Shown here: positions 17,331 through 25,898 of the stretch, one piece after another
How the letters are laid out: each line of letters starts with the position of its first letter
Numbering within the stretch: position 1 is the stretch's first letter
Origin: JAGOTP01 sp964567995
GTDB taxonomy: Bacteria; Patescibacteriota; Patescibacteriia; 2-12-FULL-60-25
DNA length: 64,000 nucleotides
NCBI GenBank assembly: GCA_964567995.1
Contig: CAZMOB010000003.1
Span: 166,493-230,492, forward strand
Direction of reading: 5' to 3'
The notes under the pieces: generated by a model
Told to the model about the DNA's origin: nothing
Databases searched by the model: none
The model's input: the letters and a program-made list of their open reading frames with translations, nothing else
Program-made: the position numbers and the translations under genes

Positions 17331-17540
17331 ATGAAACCCGATAAGAAGAACGTTCAGACCATCCCTATGTTCCCTGCCGGCCGCAGGCCAGCAGAACTCG
17401 TTCGAGCAGAAGCCGCCCGACCTGAAGGACCGGTGAAACCGTTCGACCTCGTGGACTGCTTCTCAGCCGAAGGCCGCGAGACCCTCGATCCCGCAGCGGT
17501 CCGTGCTGCCCAGGAGAAGGCGCAGGGGGAGGAGAAATAA
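17331..17540 (+). CDS. Small hypothetical protein, 69 aa
   Basis: I do not recognise this protein. ATG 17331 (MKPDKKNVQTIPMF) follows a GGAG/GAGG stretch; the frame runs further back to 17262, but that would start at the promoter. The product is hydrophilic and Ala/Glu/Arg-rich (RRPAELVRAEAARPEG) with no membrane segment. Two hairpins follow: GGCTCGTC/GACGAGCC at about 17572-17597 and the terminator at 17603-17640. It is a GC-rich single-gene unit. Confidence 0.65.
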   Translation: MKPDKKNVQTIPMFPAGRRPAELVRAEAARPEGPVKPFDLVDCFSAEGRETLDPAAVRAAQEKAQGEEK

Positions 17541-17602
17541 GCCAACCTTCGAAGACTCTCCGAGCCTTTGGCTCGTCGCACCCCGGGCGTGACGAGCCAC
17601 TT

Positions 17603-17640
17603 ACGCACTACGCGCTGCTCCCCGTAGTGCGTTTTGCGTT
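17603..17640 (+). terminator. Terminator of the 17331 orphan
   Basis: CGCACTACG pairs with CGTAGTGCG, followed by TTTTGCGTT. Nearly the same hairpin and tail recur at 18363-18400, so the two flank the next gene. Confidence 0.85.
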
Positions 17641-17655
17641 GTAGGAAACGCTTTC

Positions 17656-17684
17656 TTGCAAAAAAAGAAATAATTTGATATAAA
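17656..17684 (+). promoter_or_regulatory. Promoter of the 17732 orphan
   Basis: TTGCAA, 17-base A-rich spacer, TATAAA. This is a strong consensus; the leader is about 40 bases. Confidence 0.8.
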
Positions 17685-17731
17685 ATGAACGCCGAAACAG
17701 TCCATTCAACAACTTCATAGGAGGAAGCAGA

Positions 17732-18331
17732 GTGTACACAAGCATGCTCATCATCGGTCCGTGCAACCCTGGCACTGGCCAGAGACTACGGAAATTCCTG
17801 ACGGGTCTAGGCTTCACACGCTACCCACTCGTCAAAGATCGGGCGGCGAACGCCCAGGACATCATCGCACGAGCTGATGCAGAAGGGGGAATTCCGATCA
17901 CTCTGCTCTGGGACGGAAAAGAAAGGATCGTACAACGGTTGGAAGACCTGTTTCAAGCCGACACGTTGCCAGGCAGGCGGTACCTCCTCCTCACACCATC
18001 CGACGTCGCGAGCGCGATCGTGAGCGATTGGATCGAACGGAGTCCAGACTTCGATCCGGATAATGAGCGGCTGCTCGTGATTTCCGAGGAAGATCTCTGT
18101 TCCGATACGGTAGTCACGACCGCTCGCATGCATCTCACAACTAGCCACGCAGGGTACCTCGGTCGCCGTCAGCCTCAAGTAGGATCAGGAAGCACTGCGG
18201 GGCAACGCCCCGACCCGGCTCCGATCACCGAATTGCCCGGGAGCCCGGAACGGAACGTGGGCAATATCGTCCCTAGCGATATGCGTGATGGAAAGATAAA
18301 AATCAAGAAGAACAAACCCCCTCATTTTTAG
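17732..18331 (+). CDS. Hypothetical protein, 199 aa
   Basis: I do not recognise this protein. The start is GTG 17732 with AGGAGG at the right distance. The N-terminal 130 residues look alpha/beta (SMLIIGPCNPGTGQRLRKFL, PITLLWDGKERIVQRLEDLF, RRYLLLTPSDVASAIVSDWI, ERLLVISEEDLCSD). The C-terminal 60 residues are hydrophilic and probably disordered, ending in a basic KIKIKKNKPPHF tail. It sits between two near-identical terminators and has a consensus promoter, so it is a self-contained unit. Confidence 0.72.
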   Translation: MYTSMLIIGPCNPGTGQRLRKFLTGLGFTRYPLVKDRAANAQDIIARADAEGGIPITLLWDGKERIVQRLEDLFQADTLPGRRYLLLTPSDVASAIVSDWIERSPDFDPDNERLLVISEEDLCSDTVVTTARMHLTTSHAGYLGRRQPQVGSGSTAGQRPDPAPITELPGSPERNVGNIVPSDMRDGKIKIKKNKPPHF

Positions 18332-18362
18332 CGTCTAAACAGCTTCTTCGTCGCCCTCGATG

Positions 18363-18400
18363 ACGCACTACGTACTACTACTCGTGGTGCGTTTTGCGTT
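18363..18400 (+). terminator. Terminator of the 17732 orphan
   Basis: CGCACTACG pairs with CGTGGTGCG (one G-U), followed by TTTTGCGTTTT. It is the twin of the terminator at 17603. Confidence 0.85.
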
Positions 18401-18427
18401 TTAAATGTTTTAAAAAGTGTTTTATTT

Positions 18428-18883
18428 TTAAGACTTCACGGAAACAACGCGTACGCCCGTTTCAGATGGCTGAATATTAATATTCAAGATTCGCGCGCCA
18501 AAATTTTGAAGCGCCTCCCCTAACTGTTCAGGCCATTCAATCGCCACAATCGTTCCAGGCTCGGCGAGCTCAGCTTCTACATCAAGCGCGTAGACATCCG
18601 AAGCTTTCTCCAGCCGATAGGCATCAATGTGTACCAAGCGACGAATCCCATTTCGAGGAACGGGCAACACGTACGCACGCAATAAAGAAAAGGTTGGACT
18701 CCGAGGACGATCGACGACACCCAAGAGATCCGCCAACGCTTGGACAAATGTTGTTTTGCCTGCCCCAAGCGGACCAGACAACGCCAAAATCAATGGCGCG
18801 CGCAGGTGTTCAACAACCGCTTGTACCACCTTCTCCCACTCTTCTACGCTTTGCCCGCTTAACTGAAATGATTGTTCACTCAT
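18428..18883 (-). CDS. tsaE: tRNA threonylcarbamoyladenosine biosynthesis ATPase TsaE
   Basis: P-loop ATPase that recycles the TsaBD complex during t6A37 modification of ANN-decoding tRNAs. Walker A SGPLGAGKTT is at 36-45, SPTFSLLRAY follows near 68-77, and HIDAYRLEKASD near 91-102 and IEWPEQL near 122-128 complete the family motifs. The length of 151 is typical. ATG 18883 overlaps the tsaD stop as ATGA, so translation is coupled to tsaD. A further five residues upstream are open but unlikely. Confidence 0.95.
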   Translation of the reverse strand: MSEQSFQLSGQSVEEWEKVVQAVVEHLRAPLILALSGPLGAGKTTFVQALADLLGVVDRPRSPTFSLLRAYVLPVPRNGIRRLVHIDAYRLEKASDVYALDVEAELAEPGTIVAIEWPEQLGEALQNFGARILNINIQPSETGVRVVSVKS

Positions 18884-19938
18884 ACGCCGATATTCCAATC
18901 TGGATCAATTTCCACATCTTGCCAAGGTGTGACATCACCAAGTTTGTACCGCCAGTACCCAGCGGCCGCGATCATCGCTGCGTTATCGGTAATGTACTTG
19001 CGCATGGAGGGAATGTACTGGACATGTGGAAGCTGTTGCTTGAGGGTCTTTCCCAAACGAGTACGCAAAACGGCATTCGCGGACACACCTCCGACCAAAA
19101 GCACACCCTTCACTCGCTCCTTTTTCGCTGCCGCCAAGGTTTTTTCCACCAAAATTTCCACGATCGCTTCTTGAACCGAAGCCGCCAAATCGTTCGTCGT
19201 CTGTTCAAGATTCTTTGTCGTTGTTTTCACCTCTTCCCACGTCGTACGAACAGCGGTCTTCAAGCCACTAAAACTAAAATCAAACGTACCGTCATGACGC
19301 ATCGGCCGAGGCAACGCAAAGGCTTTCTTATCTCCTTCCAATGCACGCTTCGCAATCTGCGGACCGCCGGGATACGGTAAACCCATCAGCTTTGCCGCTT
19401 TGTCGAACGCTTCGCCAGCGGCATCATCACGGGTTTGGCCAATGAGACGATACTTGCCCAACGCTTCAACCATGACAAGTTCAGTGTGACCACCAGATAC
19501 AATCAGCGCGAGCAAGGGGTACTCCCAACATCGGCGCTTATGCCCATCGAGCCAAGCAGAAGCAACATGTCCTTCAAGATGGTTTACCGCGACAAGCGGC
19601 TTCTGCGACAACCAAGCCAGGGTACGAGCCGCTTCTACGCCCACACTGAGCGCCGTCGGGAGTCCTGGACCGCGAGTTACTGCAATAACATCAAATGCCT
19701 CCATCCCCTTTTTCCCCAGCGCTTGTGTCAATAGAGAGACCGTCTCCGGAACATGCGAACGCGCTGCTACTTCTGGCACGACACCGCCATACTTTTGATG
19801 GATCGGGACCTGGGATGAGACAAGATGCTCCAGAACTTTTACTTCCTCAGGCTGACCCACCCGTTCACGTACAGAAATTAAAGACACGGCCGTTTCATCA
19901 CAGCTGGTCTCAATCGCGAGGACACGGACAGGCTTCAT
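18880..19938 (-). CDS. tsaD: tRNA N6-adenosine threonylcarbamoyltransferase TsaD
   Basis: Catalytic subunit of t6A synthesis (Kae1/Qri7 family). ATG 19938 (MKPVRVLAIETSCDET) is the conserved N-terminus; the frame extends 12 residues upstream without support. Metal-binding HLEGH is at 120-124. The ASKHA nucleotide-binding signatures LIVSGGHTEL and LLVGGVSANAVLRTRL, and the closing TDNAAMIAAAGYW, are all present. Length 352 is normal. tsaE overlaps its 3' end; the 350-residue helical protein ends 36 bases upstream. The partner TsaB is not in the window. Confidence 0.96.
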   Translation of the reverse strand: MKPVRVLAIETSCDETAVSLISVRERVGQPEEVKVLEHLVSSQVPIHQKYGGVVPEVAARSHVPETVSLLTQALGKKGMEAFDVIAVTRGPGLPTALSVGVEAARTLAWLSQKPLVAVNHLEGHVASAWLDGHKRRCWEYPLLALIVSGGHTELVMVEALGKYRLIGQTRDDAAGEAFDKAAKLMGLPYPGGPQIAKRALEGDKKAFALPRPMRHDGTFDFSFSGLKTAVRTTWEEVKTTTKNLEQTTNDLAASVQEAIVEILVEKTLAAAKKERVKGVLLVGGVSANAVLRTRLGKTLKQQLPHVQYIPSMRKYITDNAAMIAAAGYWRYKLGDVTPWQDVEIDPDWNIGV

Positions 19939-19974
19939 TTGAGGGCACAGTAGCAAACCTAGGAAAAGTCTCAA

Positions 19975-21027
19975 CTATTCGGACTTGTCAGACAGAATCC
20001 CATCTGGAAACGACGGTCGGCTAAAATCCAGCAACGCCAGTGTACGAATCGTGTCTAATGCCGCCAAACGACGCTGAATCAAGCGTTGCTCTACCTGATC
20101 ATCGGCATACTTGATCAACTCAGTGCGGAGTTTCGCTTCCAGTTCATCCAAGACTTCGGGTAATTGACGGCGGTTCAAACGAGTTGTCGGTCGTGTGAGA
20201 AAATCATGCACGTCTTTTTCAAACAAGGTGGATCCAAGATATGTCGGGCTGGGGGCGTTCAATAGAAACTCAATCTGCGTCCGTTTTGCATCCCAGGTTC
20301 GCTCAGGAGCGTCGTGCAGTTTTTTCCATTCAAGACGATCCGCTTGGATTTCGCCCAAACTGATCCGTTGTTCCGCTCGCTTCGTAAACACTCGCCATAG
20401 ATCGAAGTGATATGGTTCGCGCTTTTCGAGCGACAACAGGAAAATCGTGTATTGGATCGCGATCTCTTCGGGAGAATAATTCGTGAGCCGAGGATGCGCT
20501 TCCAGTCTGGTTTGAAAGTCTTTCGGATGTTTCACGCGCTCAGCTACTTCTTCAAAAATAGCTTGCATTGTACGCGCATCTGCTTTCGCCTGTTTTATCT
20601 CTTCTTCCGTTCGTGGCGTAATTTGAGTCGGCAAAACACGCTCTAGATAGTGTTCCAGATCGTGAATTGTTGGAGGAGCTGGCGGAGGTTCGGGCGCTGG
20701 TTCAATCACATCAAACGCCCAGCGACCGAGCGATCCCCATTTTAGATGTAGATCCTCCAAAATATTCGCCAATTCTTGAACACGACGATCAGTCGTTCCA
20801 CGAGTGAGCGCGGTCATCACCCACCCACGCACCACGCGTTGCGTATCTTCTATTTTCTCAAGATGTCCCACTTCATCTGAATCTAAAAACAACTGAATTC
20901 CTTCTTTTAGAGGACGGGTTCGATCCGCAAAAATCTCTGTCAGTCGCCGAGCGGCGGCGAGTTTGCGAGCCTCGTATCCTTCCGCCTGCACATCAGCGAT
21001 TTGATATACTTCACCGCTACTGGTCAT
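19975..21027 (-). CDS. Hypothetical helical protein, 350 aa
   Basis: I do not recognise this protein. It is soluble, mostly helical, rich in Arg/Glu/Leu, with a Pro-rich hinge (EPAPEPPPAPPTIHDL) at about 109-124 dividing two helical halves. No catalytic motif is visible. ATG 21027 has TACTAT six bases upstream and no ribosome site, so the mRNA is probably leaderless. It is the first gene of an apparent operon with tsaD and tsaE; any link to tRNA modification is by position only. Confidence 0.72.
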   Translation of the reverse strand: MTSSGEVYQIADVQAEGYEARKLAAARRLTEIFADRTRPLKEGIQLFLDSDEVGHLEKIEDTQRVVRGWVMTALTRGTTDRRVQELANILEDLHLKWGSLGRWAFDVIEPAPEPPPAPPTIHDLEHYLERVLPTQITPRTEEEIKQAKADARTMQAIFEEVAERVKHPKDFQTRLEAHPRLTNYSPEEIAIQYTIFLLSLEKREPYHFDLWRVFTKRAEQRISLGEIQADRLEWKKLHDAPERTWDAKRTQIEFLLNAPSPTYLGSTLFEKDVHDFLTRPTTRLNRRQLPEVLDELEAKLRTELIKYADDQVEQRLIQRRLAALDTIRTLALLDFSRPSFPDGILSDKSE

Positions 21028-21076
21028 AAATGCATAGTAGCAAAAGTGCTATAGTCCCGACTATTCTCTTGATTAT

Positions 21077-22309
21077 ATGCTCAGCAGCCTCGCGCACAGA
21101 AATAACCTTCGCATCGTCTTGTGCACATTCGCTGCTGTATTCGTAGCCGCATTGACGATGCTTCTTCTCATTCGAACGGTAAACAATGCGTGGACAGATC
21201 GAGGAGAACTAACATCAGACACTCATACCCCATTTCGTCTCACAGAGATCTCCCCTGAAATCGTACTCACCTCTTTTTTGCATCGCGAAGATTACTCCGT
21301 TGATCCAAAGGGGCGTATCCTCCTCATTCCGCATCACTTGGTAGCCGGTCGTGAAATCGCGAGCTTACTCGCCTCATCGCCTGTCTATTCAGAAGCGCTT
21401 CTTCTTTCTCCCGATCACTTTTCCCAAGGAAAACAAGCCCTTTCGACAACAGGGAAAGTATTCGAATGGAATGAAGAACGAATTGTTCCAAACAATCACC
21501 TCATCAATCGTTTGCAAGAGCAACTCGGTACAACGGTTGGCATCCAAGACAACGTGTTCGTACGCGAACATGGAGTACGCGGCCTTCTTCCCTTTCTCCA
21601 CACGGCTTGGCCACATACAACGATTACACCGATCACTGTCCGAACTGATACAGCCGATCAAACCGTCCTTAAGCTAGCTCAGACACTACATACAGAACTC
21701 ACGAACAATCCGAATCTGATGATCGTGTTCACCATTGATTTTTCACACGAGTTGCCGGCCTATCTAGCGGATCTCCATGACAAACAAGCGATGGCTCTCC
21801 TCGAAGCGCTCGACACAAACACTGCTCACAAACGAGTTGAGATTGATTCACCCCCACTTTTCTTGTTGCTCACAACCCTCCTGAAACAACAACACAGTAC
21901 GCCCCAGCTTCAAGCGCATACGAACAGCCTGCGGTTGATGCAGGCGACTGTGACAAAGCTGAGCACAAGCCACGTCCTCTTGAGTGAGGCGACAGCATCT
22001 GTTCCGAATGTATCCCCGACCTCTTCTCATTTTACTTTTTTTCATGATCCGACACATCCCATTCTAAGCTCAGAGGATCGTGTCTATCGTGGGTATGATG
22101 CCGTACGAACAACGAAGATCCCTTTTCCGACCGCCTTTATCAAGGAAGAGCATGGAACACTAACTAGATGGCATGCGATTCCGCTTGAGCCATTAGCTTC
22201 CAAACAGTGGCAAGTCGTTTCCGACCAGCAATTTTCAATCCTCGAAACAAACCGAGCCAATTGGGAAGAATGGGCGAAGACGCACCTTTCAGACACAGAT
22301 GGCGAGTGA
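21077..22309 (+). CDS. amrB: AmmeMemoRadiSam system protein B / Memo-family protein
   Basis: Memo-like protein related to class III extradiol dioxygenases. Residues 17-35 form a signal anchor (IVLCTFAAVFVAALTMLLLI). The Memo domain has LLIPHHLVAG near 85-94, LLLSPDHF near 108-115, VREHGVRGLLPFL near 164-176 and FTIDFSHELPAYLADLHD near 217-234, which carry the family's histidines. The C-terminal part contains YRGYDAVR. Membrane anchoring is an addition to the usual cytosolic form. The radical-SAM and AMMECR1 partners are not in the window, so its reaction is unknown. It is divergent from the tsaD operon. Confidence 0.85.
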   Translation: MLSSLAHRNNLRIVLCTFAAVFVAALTMLLLIRTVNNAWTDRGELTSDTHTPFRLTEISPEIVLTSFLHREDYSVDPKGRILLIPHHLVAGREIASLLASSPVYSEALLLSPDHFSQGKQALSTTGKVFEWNEERIVPNNHLINRLQEQLGTTVGIQDNVFVREHGVRGLLPFLHTAWPHTTITPITVRTDTADQTVLKLAQTLHTELTNNPNLMIVFTIDFSHELPAYLADLHDKQAMALLEALDTNTAHKRVEIDSPPLFLLLTTLLKQQHSTPQLQAHTNSLRLMQATVTKLSTSHVLLSEATASVPNVSPTSSHFTFFHDPTHPILSSEDRVYRGYDAVRTTKIPFPTAFIKEEHGTLTRWHAIPLEPLASKQWQVVSDQQFSILETNRANWEEWAKTHLSDTDGE

Positions 22310-22324
22310 TACGATGAGGTTCAT

Positions 22325-24235
22325 ATGGACCAACCCACTTCCGCCCCTTCTTCACCCCCGAACTCGACACCGGCAACACCCGTCCAACCCAGTGGCCATT
22401 CAACCGCCTTACTGGTTGGGATCAGCGTGCTGATCGGCCTTTTGATCGGCATCTTTGGCTTTTTAGCCTGGCAAAAAGCCAGCACCCTGGATAGACCAGA
22501 AATGCCCGGACCGATGAGTCCTCCCGCCACCTCTACACCCAGCGAACCAAACACACCCGTCACCGGAACGACGACGAACAGCCGAATTGATGCAACCGAT
22601 GCGCTCGTCACCGTACAATGGAAAACCGGCGCTATCGTTTCGCCAAGCATGGCGTTCGGTTCATTGATTCCAGAAAATCGCTTTGTGATCCGCAGCACCA
22701 GCGGCTACGAAGGTGGGATGGATGAGGCCTTGGCGAATTACACCTTTACGTACGATTTCTATGAACAAGGGCGCGTCACGGATGGTCAATACAGAGATCA
22801 CCTCGTCTACGCCGCCAATCAGCGAACGCGTGAAGTCGATCTGGGGATGGATGAAAGACAAGCGCCCACGTTCTTTAATCTTCTTGTCTCTCCTGACAAG
22901 CGCGAGATCCGCCTGATTGGACTCGCGACAACGACCGTCTTCTCCGCCGGTTGGCCAGATACGCTCTTTGCGCCGAATCTTCGACTGAATCTCAGTCCCT
23001 TCTCCGATACGCTCACGCTTGAAAATGGCAAAACGATTCGACGGAGCACCAGCGTCTCACTTCAAGCGACCCCATCTCCTCTCTGCGGCGGTCCAAGTGG
23101 CTGTGTCGATCGTCTCCCGATCGCCCGCACCTCAAATGGACTCAATCTCTACACTGGACCGACAGGTTCCGTCTTCAACCAACAGGCGGTGAAACCCGGG
23201 TGTGTCATTGTCTATCGCGAAAATGGCGAAGGAGAAGTGTACGAAAGCGGCATTCCTTCGGCCATTCGCGATCCACAATCAACCGGCGATGAAACCTATC
23301 CAGCGGCTCGCATCGTGACACCAGCTCAACTCCGCTGGAATCCGGACTTTACGAACACCTCAACCTTCCGCGCTCATGAAGTCGGTGGCTGTGGTGGCAT
23401 TGACTGTCTCCGTGTTCTAAACGCCGATGAGCTTAAAATGCAAGACCTCATTCAAGCCGGCACAACGGACGCTGGTGATCCGATCTTCGTCCTGAAGCCC
23501 GAAGCTGTCCGACGTGGCTCGGCCATTTTGAGTGAAGTCTATGAATCCTGGTACGAGTTCGATCCACAAACCAACCAAAAACCCCCAATCGGCGTCTTCC
23601 TCCAACGCGTCAAAGTCCCCGTCTTCTTCTGGCAAGACGCCCTCGGTCGTTGGGTTGCCTACAAAAACACGGTCGCGGTTCCCCTTCTTGAATGCGGTAA
23701 GCCGGTTATTTATCTCTACCCATCTCAAACTCAAAACGTTCACGTCAAACTTCCATCATTCATCCAAGTCACTGTGAGCGAACCGACCTATCCAAAAGAA
23801 GGGTGGCACGTCACCGCCGAACCATCCGGAACCCTAACACTCAAGAATGGGCAAAAGGTCAGCTCCCTCTACTGGGAAGGTCTCGGCGTGAATTATGCAG
23901 TTCCAAAGACCGGTTTCGTCGTCAAAGACGGACAAGTCGAATCCTTCCTTACACGCACCCTCCCCCGCTACGGCTTGAACGCCCAAGAAATGAAAGACTT
24001 CATGGACTTCTGGGTTCCACGCATGATCGGCGCTCCCTACTATCGAATTTCTTTCCTGACAGACGATTGGAGCGAACAAGTCCCATTGAACGTCAGTCCC
24101 GTTCCAAAAACCAACATCCGCGTCTTCATGGACTGGCAACGTCTGGCTGCTCCAATCGCTCTTCCAGAACCAACCCTTAAGACTCCGACACGTTCTGGCT
24201 TCACCTTGGTTGAATGGGGAGGATTGCTCCGCTAG
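22325..24235 (+). CDS. Membrane-anchored extracytoplasmic protein, 636 aa
   Basis: Hypothetical protein with a Pro-rich cytosolic N-terminus, one membrane segment at about 27-48 (LLVGISVLIGLLIGIFGFLAW), and a large beta-rich outside domain. Cysteines in SPLCGGPSGCVD and EVGGCGGIDC suggest disulfides. The C-terminal 180 residues start with LECGKPVIYLYP and end with WGGLLR; that CGKPVIYLYP-type module is a recurrent but uncharacterised domain in reduced bacteria as far as I know. It begins 15 bases after the Memo-like gene and is probably co-transcribed with it. A strong terminator follows. Confidence 0.82.
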   Translation: MDQPTSAPSSPPNSTPATPVQPSGHSTALLVGISVLIGLLIGIFGFLAWQKASTLDRPEMPGPMSPPATSTPSEPNTPVTGTTTNSRIDATDALVTVQWKTGAIVSPSMAFGSLIPENRFVIRSTSGYEGGMDEALANYTFTYDFYEQGRVTDGQYRDHLVYAANQRTREVDLGMDERQAPTFFNLLVSPDKREIRLIGLATTTVFSAGWPDTLFAPNLRLNLSPFSDTLTLENGKTIRRSTSVSLQATPSPLCGGPSGCVDRLPIARTSNGLNLYTGPTGSVFNQQAVKPGCVIVYRENGEGEVYESGIPSAIRDPQSTGDETYPAARIVTPAQLRWNPDFTNTSTFRAHEVGGCGGIDCLRVLNADELKMQDLIQAGTTDAGDPIFVLKPEAVRRGSAILSEVYESWYEFDPQTNQKPPIGVFLQRVKVPVFFWQDALGRWVAYKNTVAVPLLECGKPVIYLYPSQTQNVHVKLPSFIQVTVSEPTYPKEGWHVTAEPSGTLTLKNGQKVSSLYWEGLGVNYAVPKTGFVVKDGQVESFLTRTLPRYGLNAQEMKDFMDFWVPRMIGAPYYRISFLTDDWSEQVPLNVSPVPKTNIRVFMDWQRLAAPIALPEPTLKTPTRSGFTLVEWGGLLR

Positions 24236-24259
24236 ACAGAAAAAACCATCCGCAAAGCA

Positions 24260-24296
24260 AAGACCACGTTCCTGATTTGGAACGTGGTCTTTTTAT
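24260..24296 (+). terminator. Terminator of the Memo-like operon
   Basis: AAGACCACGTTCC-tgattt-GGAACGTGGTCTT with a T-run; perfect 13-pair stem. Confidence 0.95.
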
Positions 24297-24322
24297 ACTT
24301 CCCCTCTTTTTGATTAAAAACA

Positions 24323-24350
24323 TTGACTTGGAATACCCATTTGGTAAGGT
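24323..24350 (+). promoter_or_regulatory. Promoter of the 24431 orphan
   Basis: TTGACT, 16-base spacer, TAAGGT. The roughly 75-base leader that follows can fold into GCGGACG/CGTTCGC and CTACG/CGTAG hairpins before the ATG. Confidence 0.6.
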
Positions 24351-24430
24351 AACCCATTGCGGACGACCCCGTTCGCAGTTCCTGGCTACGAGGGCTTCGT
24401 GGCGTAGATTTTTCGTGTAGAGGTTCGACA

Positions 24431-24646
24431 ATGTTGACGAATGAACGTATGGGCGAAGTGGCGCTCCTGGTCCTCCAGCTCCAGATCGAGGAGGAGGGCG
24501 TCAAGATCGGGGGCAAGGAGTTCCTGGACGGCATCCGGCGCAAGGCCGAGGCCCTCGGCATCTCGCCCGATGAGGCCGGGCAGTTCCTGCAGCAGCTCGT
24601 GCAGGACAGCCTCACCAGGATGCTCGCGAAGCAGAAGAAGCCGTAG
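24431..24646 (+). CDS. Small hypothetical helical protein, 71 aa
   Basis: I do not recognise this protein. It is short and helical (MGEVALLVLQLQIEEEGVKI then KEFLDGIRRKAEALGISPDEAGQFL, shown here as separate helices) and ends in KQKKP. The C-terminal half resembles a generic helix-turn-helix-sized bundle but no DNA-binding call is justified. ATG 24431 follows AGAGG. Codons are strongly GC-rich, unlike the preceding gene. It has its own promoter, structured leader and a 15-pair terminator. Confidence 0.65.
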   Translation: MLTNERMGEVALLVLQLQIEEEGVKIGGKEFLDGIRRKAEALGISPDEAGQFLQQLVQDSLTRMLAKQKKP

Positions 24647-24698
24647 CAGCTCCGCGCGGAAGCGATATAGGAGCTCAGGCTCCGCATCGCAGCCCGCC

Positions 24699-24735
24699 GA
24701 GGCCCTGCGCTCACACCTTGAGCGCAGGGCCTCAT
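24699..24735 (+). terminator. Terminator of the 24431 orphan
   Basis: GAGGCCCTGCGCTCA-cacc-TTGAGCGCAGGGCCTC; very stable stem, weak T-tail (ATCTAAT). Confidence 0.75.
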
Positions 24736-24809
24736 CTAATAAATAAGCGTTTGCTGGAAACAAACAAGAAGTATATCGTGATCCTTACCCATCAACGAAA
24801 GGCCAACGC

Positions 24810-25508
24810 ATGGGTCGCACCTTCCGCAAAACAAGCGCTACTCCCACACAACCATCAGCCCACGATCAGCGACCAAAGCCGAAGCTGAGAGTCACATCCC
24901 TGATCGAAGGCGATGACTGGCAAAGGCCCGCTGAAAAGGAGATCTGGACTATCACAGAAGATTCTTATGAACGCTACGACCGGGGGTATCGCCGACAGAT
25001 CACAGATCTACTTCTCACGCCTCAAGGTCGTTACATCTACTGGACGAGGATTGGCGTCACATTTGTCTTTGTACGGCAATGGCTCTCTTCAGAGCTTCAG
25101 GAGCGTGGCCTCAGCTACGGGGAGTCCATGCAGATCCTGACCGATCGAGTCGCCTGTATCTGTGGACCCGATTCTCTCTACGGACATCATTCGCTGGTCT
25201 ACGACCCTCGAAGTACGACTCCTCGAGCATTTATCCCCTTCCTCGAGAGGCCCGATCCTTCTCAAAATCCTGAGATAACTGAACGCAGGCCGATCGCTGA
25301 TATGGTGCAGGATCTCAACCGCATCTGCAGTCGGCTGGTCGAAGTCGCAAGACCGATGAGAACACCGGAGAGGATCGACCGGAGGAAAGGACCGGAGAGG
25401 CCTTGTGTCATTGAAGGAGATGATGCCTGGACGCTTATATTTCCCACTCCGGAGAAATATGTAGCTGGTGAAGACAGCTTCGGGAGGTATCTTTCGGTCG
25501 AGAAGTGA
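24810..25508 (+). CDS. Hypothetical protein, 232 aa
   Basis: I do not recognise this protein. It is soluble, with a basic, probably disordered N-terminus (residues 1-30) and then a mixed alpha/beta body (RYIYWTRIGVTFVFVRQWL, SYGESMQILTDRVACICG). ATG 24810 follows AAAGG. TTTGCT with 16 bases and TATATC (about 24750-24777) could be its promoter. The gene ends with a terminator built on GCGTACCC/GGGTGCGC. It belongs to the single-gene orphan class. Confidence 0.7.
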   Translation: MGRTFRKTSATPTQPSAHDQRPKPKLRVTSLIEGDDWQRPAEKEIWTITEDSYERYDRGYRRQITDLLLTPQGRYIYWTRIGVTFVFVRQWLSSELQERGLSYGESMQILTDRVACICGPDSLYGHHSLVYDPRSTTPRAFIPFLERPDPSQNPEITERRPIADMVQDLNRICSRLVEVARPMRTPERIDRRKGPERPCVIEGDDAWTLIFPTPEKYVAGEDSFGRYLSVEK

Positions 25509-25528
25509 GAACAACACAAGATCTCTTC

Positions 25529-25598
25529 GCGTACCCACGCGGACAGACCAGCAGGCATCTCCTCACGTCGTCCGTTTCCGGGTGCGCTGCTGTTTTTA
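25529..25598 (+). terminator. Terminator of the 24810 orphan
   Basis: Outer stem GCGTACCC/GGGTGCGC with inner GGAC/GTCC, followed by TGCTGTTTTT. The same GGGTGCG-TGCTGTTT end occurs at 61994-62036. Confidence 0.7.
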
Positions 25599-25614
25599 TA
25601 GAAATAGATCAATG

Positions 25615-25645
25615 GAAAAAGAACCCATTTCTGGGTTCTTTTTCT
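25615..25645 (-). terminator. tRNA-Glu terminator (bidirectional)
   Basis: GAACCCA-gaaa-TGGGTTC with TTTTT on both strands; two bases after the tRNA 3' end on the minus strand. Confidence 0.88.
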
Positions 25646-25646
25646 T

Positions 25647-25721
25647 TGGTAGCTCCAAGGGGAGTCGAACCCCTATTAACGGCTTGAAAAGCCGCTGTCC
25701 TAACCACTAGACGATGGAGCC
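25647..25721 (-). tRNA. tRNA-Glu (anticodon TTC)
   Basis: On the minus strand the acceptor arm GGCTCCA pairs with TGGAGCT (one G-U), followed by discriminator A and an encoded CCA. D-arm region TCGTCTAGTGGTTAGGAC, anticodon loop CTTTTCAAG with TTC, and T-arm AGGGGTTCGACTCCCCT are all canonical. This tRNA also supplies glutamyl-tRNA for haem or Gln-tRNA routes where present. Confidence 0.96.
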
Positions 25722-25757
25722 GTCTAGCTCATTGGCATGAGGCCAAATCGCGTCGGC

Positions 25758-25786
25758 AGGATATCGGGCTTCGAGCTGAGCGTCAA
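25758..25786 (-). promoter_or_regulatory. tRNA-Glu promoter
   Basis: On the minus strand: TTGACG, 17-base spacer, TATCCT, about 36 bases before the mature tRNA 5' end. Confidence 0.75.
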
Positions 25787-25818
25787 GCGAGCCAAGCGCC
25801 TCTGTCTTTCAAAAAGCC

Positions 25819-25867
25819 TTGAAAAAGAGAGGTGCCTGCCCGTCTCCGGTGAGTACGGGGACAGGCG
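25819..25867 (-). terminator. Terminator of the 25899 gene
   Basis: On the minus strand GCCTGTCCCCGT pairs with ACGGGCAGGC, followed by ACCTCTCTTTTTC. Confidence 0.8.
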
Positions 25868-25898
25868 AAGAAAGACACGGTTATCAAGAAGACAAGGG

